A stretch of DNA of 64,000 nucleotides from contig LATX02000112.1 in NCBI GenBank assembly GCA_001466705.2, forward strand, positions 124,001 through 188,000, written 5' to 3'. Of the stretch, positions 46,183-57,276 are shown in pieces. The position numbers and the translations under genes were made by a program. Every line of letters starts with the position of its first letter. Positions within the stretch are counted from its first letter, which is position 1. A model generated the notes under the pieces. That model ran no database searches. It saw nothing but the letters and a program-made list of their open reading frames with translations, and had not been told where the DNA came from. This DNA comes from Moniliophthora roreri. Taxonomy: Eukaryota; Basidiomycota; Agaricomycetes; Agaricales; Marasmiaceae.

Positions 46183-46395
46183 TGTGACGTTTGCGGGAAC
46201 GCTCGTCACACGAAGAGGGTCTCGAAAGAACAGGTATAAGTCTGTCGATTCAAAACCGCTGCTGGTCTCTACTCTATCTGCTCTAACTTATATACTGCGG
46301 GTACTGGCGGATAGGCGGATAACGGGTTAGGTACGAGCGCGGGTAGTAAAGGTGTAGGTACGGGTGGCGGGTAACGACGGAGTCGGCGCGTCACA
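46183..46395 (-). repeat. right LTR (5' LTR of the element)
   Basis: 213 bp, bounded by TGTGACG and GCGTCACA, gap-free to the left LTR. It keeps C/G at all nine differing sites. Confidence 0.93.
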
Positions 46396-47024
46396 GTGTG
46401 TGAATCTATCTATCCGATTCGATATATTTTTCTCTCGCACCGTCATCAAGTGCCTCGCCGTCGGTCACTGTTGCGTTCAGCGTTCAATGGGAGGATAACT
46501 AGAGATGATATCTTTGGGAAATGCGTAGCTTGTCCTTACCAAGCTAATCATATGCGAGCACCGAGCCTCGAGGTATGTTTCCCTACACCCTCCATATAGG
46601 CTCATCTGCAACTCATCTGAGTCAGAACTGTTCCGATTAGGCGAGGTTCGCGTTGGCTTGAAAGCTAAATTGTCCGATGCGTCATCTCGATTTATACCAA
46701 TCTATGCTTCTGTTTTTACCTGGGTCCAACTTTTTTGGAAAACGCAGTCCGCGTCGGACACATTCGATATTTACTCCGACATTCACTCCGATGAAACGAG
46801 GTCAATTGCGCTTAGATTGTAGTCAGAACTCGAATAGCTCCCAGTGTCCTCATCCATGTCAGCGCGGTTTTGGTAACTTTGTGCGGTGGTATGACTCTCC
46901 GACTCGGAGGGCTCAATAGCGGCATTCATTTTTAATCATCCCCAAGAGCATGTGCCTCTCTGTGTAAACAATGCTTTAGGATGCTTTAAAAGCTCGCGAT
47001 TTCATAGCTCAAGTCACCAGTATC
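46396..47024. other. intergenic region upstream of the P450
   Basis: No supportable gene. The likely P450 promoter lies in the last few hundred bases. Confidence 0.4.
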
Positions 47025-49717
47025 ATGCTTCCGTTCACAAACATCGTGCAAGTCGTCCTCAGCGTAGCCATCTCCTACGTTGCTTGGAATATCCTCAAGC
47101 GAAGATCAGCGTATGCAATCATCAACAAGATTCCAGGTCCCAGGGCGAGGTCTTGGTTGAAAGGTAAAGGCGGCGCTCTTTTGTTTGATGTTGTCTCGTT
47201 CGCTCACCAGTCTATTCTTGAACAGGCCACCTCTCTCAGGTTTTCGCCCTGGATAGTTGGGACTTTCACGACATGATGAGGCAAAAGTGTGGGTATATTT
47301 TCCATGGACGTCCTTCTACACTTCTTCTGATCTTGATCGTTTCATAGATGGCCCAACATCGACATTTAGTTCTCTTTTTGGAGTAGGAAATTCATCAGCA
47401 GAAAAGCTGCCAACACTGACCTCCTATGCTCTACTCAGGAAAAATATATTTACACCTTCGACCCTACTGCCATGCATCATGTCCTTATCAAGGTCAGTCA
47501 GCTCGACCACAGACGTTCATTGTACTCAGAAAAATTATCGTTCCCAGGACCAGTATACATTTGAGGAACAACCCGCCTTCATTCTGTATGTTACGATGTC
47601 GTCCCAGATCTCATTATCTACCGCTGCTAATTTCCCTTGTCAAGAACAAACAAGTTGTTATTTGGTGACGGCTTGCTGTCTACGCTTGGAGAACATCACA
47701 GAAAGCAGAGAAAATGTGAGTCGACTCTTTACTCTGCAACAAGGGCTAATACGAAACTATCACAGTGCTCAATCCAGTGTTCTCGGTGGCTCACATGCGG
47801 GAAATGCGTGAGTGCCCGACTATTGGCATTGCGGTCGACCACTAACACAAGGAGACTGTAGTACCAACTTTCAATGAAATCGCGCTGAAGGTTTGTTTTC
47901 TCATCGTCTCGTTCTCGTAAATACCATGTTCAGCGACACGACTCTAGGTCCGAGATAGTCTTGCCAGAAAGGTTCAGGACGGACCTCATGAAGTGGGTGA
48001 GATTGAAGTTGCTCCTCGTGCCGTGTATTGAGCGTTTGATACAATAGGTCGACCTTTTGTCCTGGATGTCCCGGACCGCCCTTGAGCTAGTTGGTCAATC
48101 CGGTCTCGGTTATTCCTTTGACACCTTGACAGACGAGGAATATGCACATCCTTACACAAAAGCGCTCAAAGGTCTATTGTGCGTTAAGGATTGCCGTGGG
48201 TTTTCACCTTCAATGACTGACGGTGTATTCTCCAGGACAATGACCGCGGTAACGTTCCTGCCGCGGACGTACGTATTGCCTTGGTTGATGGAATTTGTTC
48301 CGCCGCAAGTCTTGAGAACGTTATCGTTCTACTGGCCATCTGCAAACCTTCACCGAGGCAGGGACCAAGCGGACTACATGTGGCAGTTATCTACAGAAAT
48401 ATATCAGGAGAAGGTTCGGGCGCTCAAACGCGGTGACGAGGGTGTAGTTGAACAGATAGGCAAAGGCAAAGACATTCTGAGCGTTTTGAGTGGGTCATTC
48501 ATAGAGGCCGGTTGGAAGTTCTGCTGATTCCGCGTGCAGTCAATGAAAACATGAAAGCTTCAGATGAAGATCGACTTTCCGAGGACGAACTCATTGGGCA
48601 GGTGAGCGTTATCCGTTCCTTCGACCCTTCCTGAACGCGCAACTGACTACTAGAGAAGATGTCGTAGGTGCTATCTTCCATCCCCCAAAATGCTACTTAC
48701 TCGCATTAAGAACGCTCATATTTGCAGCAATGGATACGACCTCGGTTAGTGGTCTATCCCCCCAAATCTTTCAATGAACTAATTGGATTTCCTAGAATGC
48801 ACTCGCCCGAACGTTGCTGCTTCTTGCCGAACACCCGTCTGTGCAAACCCGCCTTCGCGAAGAACTTGTACGGGCTCGTGAGAATAACGACGGAAACGAT
48901 CTCGGCTACGATGTACTGGTATCGCTACCCTACCTCGATTGCGTTTGCAGAGAGACTCTTCGCATGTGAGCTACATCTTCAAATTCCGTTGTGTGGTTCC
49001 GCTGATTGTCTTGCAATCCAGCTACCCGCCTGTCCCGCGATTACTGCGCACGTTAGTACATCCTGACTGTCACTCATTTTCATGCACTAACCGACTATAA
49101 ATCTGAAGGGCGGTCAAAGACACTGTACTTCCTCTCGCCACGCCAGTCACTGGCACAGATGGGTCGTTGATCAAGGAGATCCCGATTCCGGCCCATACCA
49201 ATGTACATATCTCTATCCTGGGTTCAAACCGAAATACGGCTCTCTGGGGTCCTGATGCTTTGGAATGGAAGCCTGAAAGATGGTTGGAACCTCTGCCAAA
49301 CACGGTATCCGAAGCTCGAATTCCGGGAGTGTACTCTCACTTGCGAGTATCCTGTCCATTGTTCTTGACTCGGTTTGATTAATAACGTTACATAGGATGA
49401 CCTTCAATGGCGGTGGACGTTCGTGCATGTACGTGTTTTTTTCCAGAACTTGGCCCCAAATTTCTCTAACAATATCGATAGCGGTTTCAAGTTTTCTCAA
49501 CTCGAAATGAGTGAGTTTTAGTTCCTACCCGATCTTGTCATTCATTGACTCGCCTATAGAGGTCGTACTCGCACACTTTGTGGAGACTTTTGAGTTCGCT
49601 CCGTCAGGCAGGCAGGTTCACTGGCAGTACGCTCCCGTCACCAATCCGTTTGTCCGGGAGGAGGGGAAAGTGCATCTTAAACTGCCATTGAAGATGAGCC
49701 TTGTCAAGAAGGCGTAG
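47025..49717 (+). CDS. cytochrome P450 monooxygenase
   Basis: A membrane-anchored haem-thiolate monooxygenase. The N-terminal anchor is FTNIVQVVLSVAISYVAWNI followed by NKIPGPRARSWLKG. Splicing gives GHLSQVFALDSWDFHDMMRQ, EKYIYTFDPTAMHHVLIKDQ, LLFGDGLLSTLGEHHRKQRK, LNPVFSVAHMREM, DLLSWMSRTALELVGQSGLG, the I-helix motif LIFAAMDTTS, the ExxR motif in VCRETLRM, ALEWKPERWLEPLP and the haem loop FNGGGRSCIGFKFSQLEM (Cys ligand near 49434). I followed more than ten introns without a frame break. It resembles the Agaricomycete P450 groups often found in secondary metabolism or xenobiotic clusters; the substrate is unknown. Confidence 0.92.
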
Positions 49718-51575
49718 ATTATGGTGTATACCTCCTTCCAAGTAGAATCGTAATGGAACTAGAAATGAAGAAATTTTTGCGAAGACAAATGACCTGAACC
49801 ACGAGGCTCATCGCGGAAAACCCTTATCTTATCTCACTCCCATTCTTCGCTCCCATCTCTCTTCCAATCCTACTATCCCTCTTCCAATCTTAGCCTTACA
49901 GGGGGGGTGGGGGCGAAGACATTGCAGACTATCAGTGGAAGGAGTTGATAACTCCTCGGAGCCGAGAAAAAGGAACCTCGACGAGTGTGTTGGATCAGCA
50001 AGTCGCCGTCGCGCTCGTATCTCGGACTCTTTCAACTTAGGCCGCTCGTCCCCTCAGATGACGAAGTTATGTTTGAGCGGAAAATAAGTACGCCTAGACG
50101 TTAGCTTATTCTACATGTTATGAAAATAACATGCCACGTATACAGGATCGCCTCATACTCCCCGACTCGGACAATGCGGTCGAATGCCAAGGGCAAAACC
50201 AGGTGTTTGAAGCATGGTATCTTACTTTTTTCTCATACAATTGGTGCGTCCCCGAAGATTGTCCTTCAGATAGAGAGGCTGATTATTTGGCGGGGTTAGC
50301 AACGATACCATCAATGCCGCAATATCCGGATGACTTTTCCTACTACAATGGATATTTAAGGATCTCACCTCATGCGAAGTGCAGAAGCTGATCGAGTCGC
50401 CGCGAATCGAGGACGAGATGATGGCATAACTGATGAGATCACGGTCATACTCGACGCGGACTCAACTCGGAGATGTTATTTAGACAACCGGTGGTAGTAG
50501 AAAGGCCATGCCGTTCACTACATAGCTTGCGATTGTTGAAGCCTCTGCTGTGGCTGCAATCGTTGTCGCTTCTTTTCACCAATGTCTCGTTTCTTTTCGG
50601 ATGCAATACAAGTGCACGATGGAGCAAACAGCTTCCAAACCAGAAGAGGCATTCTCCACTTCGTCGATACACAACCCCCGCACGAGCAAACGCCACAATC
50701 ACCGCAGTTATTCATGTCTCCATCTCTACCAACTCACCGCTCGGGCAGGGCGGCATACTCGGATCGCCAACTTCAGAAATGTCTTCCTACATCTTGCCTG
50801 TGGAAATCAGTTTCCTCCGTACCTTCTTTTCTTTAGGCCTTGAGGACGCTGAGTCAGGGTGGACTCTATATCGGGTTTGGAAGCTGGATGATGGCGATGT
50901 TCTCTGATTGAATGTGGAACAAGGGCGTTTTGGCTGTGGTTGATGGTGATAGGTCAGCAAGTGACTGCAAGACCTGAGGGCGGGCCATTTTGTCGAGTCA
51001 GAATCGATGATAAGCGATGTCATTTAACCTTCACTGTTAGGTCGCTCTAGTCGGGTGATCCTGCCTTGTCGGAAAGTGGAGCCTCGTACTCTCATCTAAA
51101 GTGGTTTCAATGGGATTGGTAATGCCAACAGCTGTCTTCGAGTCATATATGGGCGCTACTGTACTAAAAGAAGGACCTGAACTCGGCGATTTCTAAGCAT
51201 TCCCGGTAGATATGTCAGTGTTTTGGCATTGAATATGAATGGTTCCTACATGTGCCCTGTTTCTGCTTCTAACCCTATAGAGACGTAACTTGCCCTAATG
51301 TTTTGCTGTGCCCACAATCCAGCGGCAATCTGCCCCAGAATTTTTTTTGCCAGCGCAAGGCATCCACATCAGTGGTCCCTGACAGAAAAGGAATGATTTC
51401 TCACGAATGCTATGTTTGTTGTTTGCATGACGACGAGGAATTGCCAGCGGTGGTTGATATCAATTCAGGGATCCTCTCCACTTTTCCTTTCATTGCAGGC
51501 TAGCTCCTCTACAGTCCTCTTGCCTGGCGCAAGCATTTTTTCTTCTTTTTAGGGTTTTTCAGGTAACGGCAGAGG
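49718..51575. other. long intergenic region, no gene supported
   Basis: Holds a G-run near 49901-49914 and several open frames of 60-140 codons on both strands (for example 50473-50907 plus, 50445-50715 minus) that overlap each other and show no domain. A CT-rich stretch just before 51576 may be the promoter of the next gene. Confidence 0.4.
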
Positions 51576-52571
51576 ATGGCGTCGATTGGTGCATCTTCGT
51601 CGACTGCTTCATCTTCAACATCGACCGCCCCCGAAGAATCGCGGCCGCAGGCAGGCCCCTTGCCGCTAAAGCGGGGGGAGATTGGGTACAGGGAAGAGTT
51701 ACATGCACCAGTAGCGGAGGAGCCGTCGCCTGGACCAGAACTACCAGCTCGTCACCCCGCGGATAGGGAAAATACATCTTCAGAAACTGGAAACAATGCC
51801 ACTCCTTCGACGACCACACCAACGTCTACTTCTCCAACTCCTTCCCAGTCTGCTTCAACCTCCACGCACTCGATCAAAAAGTTTTTGAAACCCAAGAAGA
51901 TCTCATACGGAGGAATACTGCTGAGCACACTCTTGGCCTTCGTGATTCAGATTATTATGATCGCAGGAACCATAGCAGCTTGGGTCGTATCTACCTTGAT
52001 GTTGGACAAGAGGAAGAAGGAATCACAGCAGCAAGCGGGAGGAGGCGATACCATGACACAAGCGGCAGTATCTTCTTCCATCTTCATCCATGTCGTATTC
52101 ACCATCGCGATGCTTGGGCAATTGCTGTTCCTTGAACGCCGAGTTTTCCGTATACGTGCAGAACGCTACGCTTATTTGCACCCTGGAGAGATATTGCCAA
52201 CGTCTAGGCGATTTCGGAACATGGATCCGCATGTTGGTCTATCGCCTTGGAACCGGCCGCCACTTCCTACATATGCTGCTGCCCTAGCACAGAGTGGTGT
52301 CGGTACGGGTGACGTCGAGGACCACATGATTGCCCAGCCTCCACCGCCAGCATACGGCAACACTCGAGGAAGCACCTTGCTCCTGACAGGCTTTCTTCGT
52401 GATAGCTTGCGAGCGCAGAGACCGGTTTCTGAACATTCGCAGCCAAGGAATGACAGACCAGTCAGTTACCGGAGTACGGACGAGGAATGGGAAGTAGTAC
52501 AGGACATCGATCGTGCACGTCGATTGGAGGAAACCCTTGCTAGGTTGGAGAGGCCCAGATCCAGAGGCTAG
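51576..52571 (+). CDS. two-TM membrane protein with PY motifs, unknown function
   Basis: Intronless, 331 residues. Residues 1-97 are Ser/Thr/Pro-rich; 98-109 are basic (IKKFLKPKKIS). Hydrophobic segments at about 112-142 and 165-186 predict two membrane helices with a short loop. The tail contains LPTY at 230-233 and PPAY at 257-260, both ligands for WW domains of Rsp5/NEDD4-type ubiquitin ligases, and an acidic/aromatic patch EEWEVV near 304. I recognise no named family. Similar proteins are common as hypotheticals in basidiomycetes. The next gene downstream is an arrestin-like protein with the same motif types. Confidence 0.82.
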   Translation: MASIGASSSTASSSTSTAPEESRPQAGPLPLKRGEIGYREELHAPVAEEPSPGPELPARHPADRENTSSETGNNATPSTTTPTSTSPTPSQSASTSTHSIKKFLKPKKISYGGILLSTLLAFVIQIIMIAGTIAAWVVSTLMLDKRKKESQQQAGGGDTMTQAAVSSSIFIHVVFTIAMLGQLLFLERRVFRIRAERYAYLHPGEILPTSRRFRNMDPHVGLSPWNRPPLPTYAAALAQSGVGTGDVEDHMIAQPPPPAYGNTRGSTLLLTGFLRDSLRAQRPVSEHSQPRNDRPVSYRSTDEEWEVVQDIDRARRLEETLARLERPRSRG

Positions 52572-53129
52572 TGACGACTTGGTGACGGCCCACGGGGTCC
52601 TTACCGGTGCGGTATGTGAGATGGCCGCAATTTGATGTCAAAATTCTGAAATTTTCTATTCATCAAAGGAATTTCGCCATCCAGTTGGACATTTGAGCCT
52701 TTTGGTGTAATTGCGACATGTGGACAATGAATACTCCTTCTGTAATGTACATACCCTGTATTTCATACAATCGCACGTTCCATTCCTTGACGTCTTCTAC
52801 GTCGTTCTCCTTCGTTCCAGGTTCTCCCTCGTTCCAGATTCATGTGTTGAAGGGAGGAGATTCCCGAAGTCCGACACATGCAGCGGGGCCGAAAAAAGCC
52901 GCCGTCGGTAAGTGATTCATTTCCAGGACCGGATCTCGACCCCGGTATGTGCGGCGCTCGATTATTTTTACCACCCAAGTGTTTTGTACGTACCGTTACC
53001 GTGGATGAGCGCCTCCGTTTAATGTTATGACTCATAGGAAAACGAACCCTAATTTTTCGCGAACGGTATTCTCTTTTAAATAGCGCAGGTTGATGGATAG
53101 TACCGCTCACTTTCCCTCAATCAAAGTGA
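52572..53129. other. intergenic region
   Basis: Between two tandem plus-strand genes. Probably 3' UTR of the first and promoter of the second; no gene seen. Confidence 0.4.
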
Positions 53130-54597
53130 ATGACCTCACCAGTCGTTAACGCTAACGCAGAATCGCTACCCTCGTACTCTGTCTCTTCGCCACCGCCATG
53201 CTACTCCTCGAACCTAGCATGCGGTGAGCAATGCATCCAACATACGCCTCGTTGTAGGTTACGACCCTCTGGAACGTTCACAAAACAGTCGGGAAGAGTG
53301 ACTGTTGTCCTCACAGAGCAGCCAAATGACGCGACTATTCCTGTGTTTGGCCGACACAGTCCGATTCAGGGCGTCGTATCCCTTGAACATCGCGAAGTCG
53401 TGACCGACGTGAAAGTAAAAGTGAGTTTTCGCGTATCTGACCTTCTCAATCGACCACTGAAACGCCCAGAACAGCTTGAAGGTCGGATGCGCCTTCTAAT
53501 TCCTGGCGGAGGTTCGCGAACTGTCGAACTGGTCAACGAATGTCACTCGCTGTGGACCTACAACCCAATCTCAGACCCAGATGCCATCTGTCCTAGTACT
53601 CTCCCATTCTCATGCCATTTCCCTTTGTCCTTCGAGGACAAGGGTGTAAAGCATCACCTTCCGCCTTCTTATGATCTTTCTTGCCTCGGACCTTCTGGAG
53701 TTGTCGCTATTGTTGACTACAGTCTGCAAATCAAAATTGTCAAAGGCCGACATCGTGGAATAGGACTTTGGGTCAAGGTCAAAAAGTAAGTGTAGTCTCT
53801 CTTTCTTGAGCTCCTTGGCTGACGCACATCTTTCAAAGAATTCGAATTCCTATCAAATACTTGCCCCGGACTCGACCGCCACGACCTATATTCGCTGATC
53901 CTGACCTGTTCTCAGACCTCAAAATCTCTCCTGAGGAATGGCATCAATCATTGTCCACGATATCTTCTCGCTCACCCGAAAAAGTTCCCCGGATAAATTG
54001 CAATGTGAGCTGCCATTTCGGCGTTTGCCCGTATTTCCGGTCAACTCACCGCCTCCTTCTCTAGCTCTTCATCCCCTCATCCAAAATATTCTCTTTCTCA
54101 GACAAAATACCCTTCCATGTACAACTCAGTGGGCCACTTAACTCTTTGCGCGACCTTTCGCAGAATGAAAAGTCTGGCCCCTCACCACCCGTTGTGCGTG
54201 TCCATCTCCTTCGCCAAACGTCACTCGAGATCGACGGCCAAAAAGCATGGCGAAACAGCACCCTCGCAACGGGAGAGATCCGGCCGATACCGCCTCCGAT
54301 GAGTACCATTACCGACCCGACAGGTTCCCGAGAAGAGAGCTTCGACTGGGAAGGTGAGGTCGAGGTACCGACGAACATTTCATGCCCGAGTTTCAATGTG
54401 GGTGATTTAGCCGTAAAGGTAGGCGTTTCCTTCTCCATTTCACATCCGCCGCGGCGTTTGCTGATTCCATTCTACAGGACTTCCTTGTGCTAACTGTCAT
54501 CCCATCTGATCCTCGACAATCAGCATTAACGCACCATCAAACATATGTTTCTATCAAGCTTGTTACGGACTCCTGGACTGAAGAGCCATCGTCATGA
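53130..54597 (+). CDS. arrestin-like (alpha-arrestin) protein with PY motifs
   Basis: The N-terminus carries LPSY (residues 13-16) and PPCY (22-25), then an arrestin N-fold: SGRVTVVLTEQPNDATIPVF, SPIQGVVSLEHREVVTDVKV, LPFSCHFPLSFED, HHLPPSYDLSCLGPSGVVAI. A PPSY also sits in that last block, as in many fungal arrestins. After an intron the protein continues RIPIKYLPRTRPPRP, and the last exons give NISCPSFNVGDLAVK and DFLVLTVIPSDPR, with a stop at 54595-54597. Alpha-arrestins recruit Rsp5-type ligases to membrane proteins for endocytosis. The family call rests on the fold pattern and PY motifs; middle exon limits near 54000-54150 are uncertain. Confidence 0.78.
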
Positions 54598-54946
54598 ACA
54601 TTCATACAGTATTTAGAATTATAGACCAAACCAAGGATAGAAAAAGTATCGTTACTCTACTTTTTTAATATATGTACTACTAGGTAGGGATTAGTGAGGA
54701 GTCAGGACATTAGACACTCGGCTTATGCACAGCGGGTTATCATTATGCGTTTCAAGTATGTATAAACAGTAACTGTATGATGTATGTAATATGTACTTTT
54801 TCAACACTGAGCCCGCGAACGTTGCAACTTGCAAGAGGCGGCTTTGCCCAATTTGAATATCTGAATGCCGACGTCAAATCTGTGCCTGCCGGCGAAAATT
54901 TGTTCTGTAACCCATCCCGAGCGCTTACGCCATTTTGACCTCAAAT
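54598..54946. other. intergenic region upstream of ADE2
   Basis: AT-rich first half (probable 3' end of the arrestin gene), then the ADE2 promoter. No gene seen. Confidence 0.4.
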
Positions 54947-56904
54947 ATGACTGACAAGGTTGTTGGAATACTTGGTGAGCGTATGTTCAACTCCTTACCC
55001 ACCAAACAAGCTTGATACTCAAGGATACATTTTGCTAGCAGAGATCCGTTGTAATCGATATAACATCCATTCCTTAAATCCATGCAGGCGGAGGCCAACT
55101 CGGCCGCATGTTAGCGGCTTCAGCATCTCTCCTGAATATCAAGATTGCCGTACTTGACGTCGGAGAATCAGCACCGGCTAAGCAAGTCGTCGCTCTACCG
55201 TCCGATTCCCAGGTCGCCCATATCGATGGTTCCTTCAAAGATCCGGCCAAGATTAAGGAGCTCGCGGCATTTTCAGATGTTTTGACGGTGGAGATTGAGC
55301 ATGTTGACGTTGATGCGTTAGAGGAAGTGCAACAGTCTACACAGGTCAAGATTCACCCTAGTCCCACCACAATTCGTCTTATACAAGACAAGTATCTGCA
55401 AAAAGAACATCTGAAGGCAAAGCAATGTCCCGTGTCCGAGTTCGTGAGGGTGGAAAACACGGTAGAGTCGATTGAAGAGGCTGCCAGCAAGCTTGGACTA
55501 CCCTTGATGCTCAAGTCGAGGACTCTTGCGTATGATGGTAGAGGGAATTACGCGTTGAAGGATATCGGGAGGGCGAAGGAGGCGATCGAGGTATTGGGCA
55601 ACAGAGGATTGTACGCAGAGAAGTGGGTCTCTTTCTCGAAGGAGATCGCTGTGATGGTGGTCAGATCCACAAACGGAACAGTAGTCTCATATCCGACAGT
55701 CGAAACCGTTCACAAGGACAATATTTGCCATCTCGTGTTCGCTCCTTTGCGAAGTAGGAATCCCACATTGTCTACGAGGGCTCAGGCTATCGCTGAACGC
55801 GCTATTGCAACGTTAGATGGCGCGGGTGTATTTGGCGTGGAGATGTTCCTCATGGAAGACGGTATGTATAAATTCATCATCATCATTATGCTCCTGAACG
55901 TTTTCGTTAGGTGAAATTTACATCAACGAGATTGCTCCTCGACCCCATAATTCAGGCCACTATACTATCGAAGCATGCGAAACATCTCAATATGAGAACC
56001 ATCTCCGAGCCATCCTGTCTCTTCCTCTAGGTTCTACCGCATTGAAAGTTCCTTCGACAGTCATGCTTAACCTTATTGGTTTCTCGTCATCCATCCCAGA
56101 AATCAAGTCTGTGATTGACGTAGCCCTCACGGTCCCTGGAGCATCTACACACCTGTACGGCAAATCCGAGTGCCGCAAAGGTCGTAAAATGGGACATATC
56201 ACCATTGTCGCTCCCTCGGATGCAGAGCTTCGTTCGAGATTGCGCCCTCTCTTAAAAGCATTACCAGGATCAACCAAAGAAGAAATCGACCTCTACGCCC
56301 CCGAGCACCCAGAAACAGGACATTCTAGTTCGTTCCCCTTGGTCGGAATCATCATGGGCTCAGACTCCGATCTGCCCGTGATGCTTCCAGCAGCTCGTAT
56401 TCTCGACAAATTTGATATCCCATACGAGCTCACCATCGTCTCGGCACATCGAACACCGGATCGAATGGTCGAATATGCGCGATCTGCTGCCACTAGAGGT
56501 CTGCGTGTGATCGTCGCAGGTGCTGGCGGGGCCGCTCATCTGCCTGGTATGGTTGCGGCACTCACACCATTGCCGGTCATCGGTGTACCTGTGAAGGGAA
56601 GTTCCCTGGATGGTGTTGATTCCTTACATAGTATTGTGCAGATGCCTGTGAGTATCCTTTGGTAACCTGTCTGACTGATTGTCTTACTGACGAAAATGAT
56701 CAGCGAGGTATCCCGGTTGCCACTGTGGCGATCAATAATGGGATGAATGCTGGCTTGTTGGCTATCCGCATCTTGTCGGCAGGTAACTTTAAACTCACGG
56801 AGGCTATGAGCAAGTATCTCAGTGATTTGGAGAAGGAGGTGATGGGTAAGGTGGAAAAATTGGATCAAGTTGGTTGGGAGGCGTATGAAGTCAAGCGTTC
56901 ATGA
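54947..56904 (+). CDS. ADE2: phosphoribosylaminoimidazole carboxylase (AIR carboxylase)
   Basis: De novo purine synthesis, conversion of AIR to CAIR in the cytosol. The N-terminal PurK-like ATP-grasp part begins [10 protein letters not shown], then after intron 1 [64 protein letters not shown] and, after a second intron, [20 protein letters not shown]. The C-terminal PurE-like part has [44 protein letters not shown] and, after the last intron, [20 protein letters not shown]. This is the usual fungal PurK-PurE fusion at normal length. The short first exon is needed to complete the GxGGQLGR motif. A decayed copy of its 3' end follows at about 57033-57250. Confidence 0.97.
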
Positions 56905-57032
56905 TCTATCTTAAATTTACAATCTACTTTATCAACATCTCCATCGAAGGCAACGCTCAAGCCCTGCGTAAAAAAGCAAGTAGACAGAGAACAGAGCCTG
57001 TAATTAGTAGTAAAGTTGATAACACTTAGAGA

Positions 57033-57250
57033 GTTCGAACTCACGGAGGTTATGAGCAGTGACCTCGAAAAAGAGGTGATGGATAAGGTGGAGAAGTCGG
57101 ATAAATTGGCTGGGAGGTGTACGAAGTCAAGCATTCGTGTTCTATCTTACAATCTACAATCTACTGTATCAGTAATCTCTATCGAAAGCAAAGCGAAAAC
57201 TCTGTATGCATGTACAAAGCAATTAGACAAAACAGGAAATCTGTAGTGTT
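57033..57250 (+). pseudogene. truncated tandem copy of the ADE2 3' end
   Basis: Similar to 56790-57012: the last 35 or so ADE2 codons ([20 protein letters not shown] against the ADE2 version [17 protein letters not shown]) and the 3' UTR with its TACAATCTACTNTATCA and AAAGCAANTAGACA blocks. It has lost the ADE2 reading frame at the end and has no start. A local direct duplication of about 220 bp. Confidence 0.8.
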
Positions 57251-57276
57251 GGTATCGATATCATTCCGTGGGTATT

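Larger units (their letters stand above)
35851..46395 (-). mobile_element. Ty3/gypsy-type LTR retrotransposon, degraded and misassembled
   Basis: Two 213-bp direct LTRs (TGTGA...TCACA) bound a minus-strand gag, CCHC knuckle, aspartic protease, reverse transcriptase and RNase H in the usual Ty3 order. The integrase catalytic core is not seen; only the linker that should precede it (FIKNKY...FFKKILENPKDFKNFEV) is present, in two variant copies next to N gaps. A purine-rich run (AGGAGGGTGTA on minus) abuts the left LTR, as expected for a polypurine tract. No tRNA primer site starting with TGG is visible beside the right LTR. Flanks (GTTCA left, GTGTG right) do not form a target-site duplication. 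The copy carries four in-frame TGA codons and is not expected to be autonomous. Confidence 0.92.

Noticed and set aside
50445..50907. Overlapping open frames on both strands between the P450 and the PY-motif gene
   Set aside because: They overlap on opposite strands, have no domain and no introns, and do not stand out from background open-frame length.
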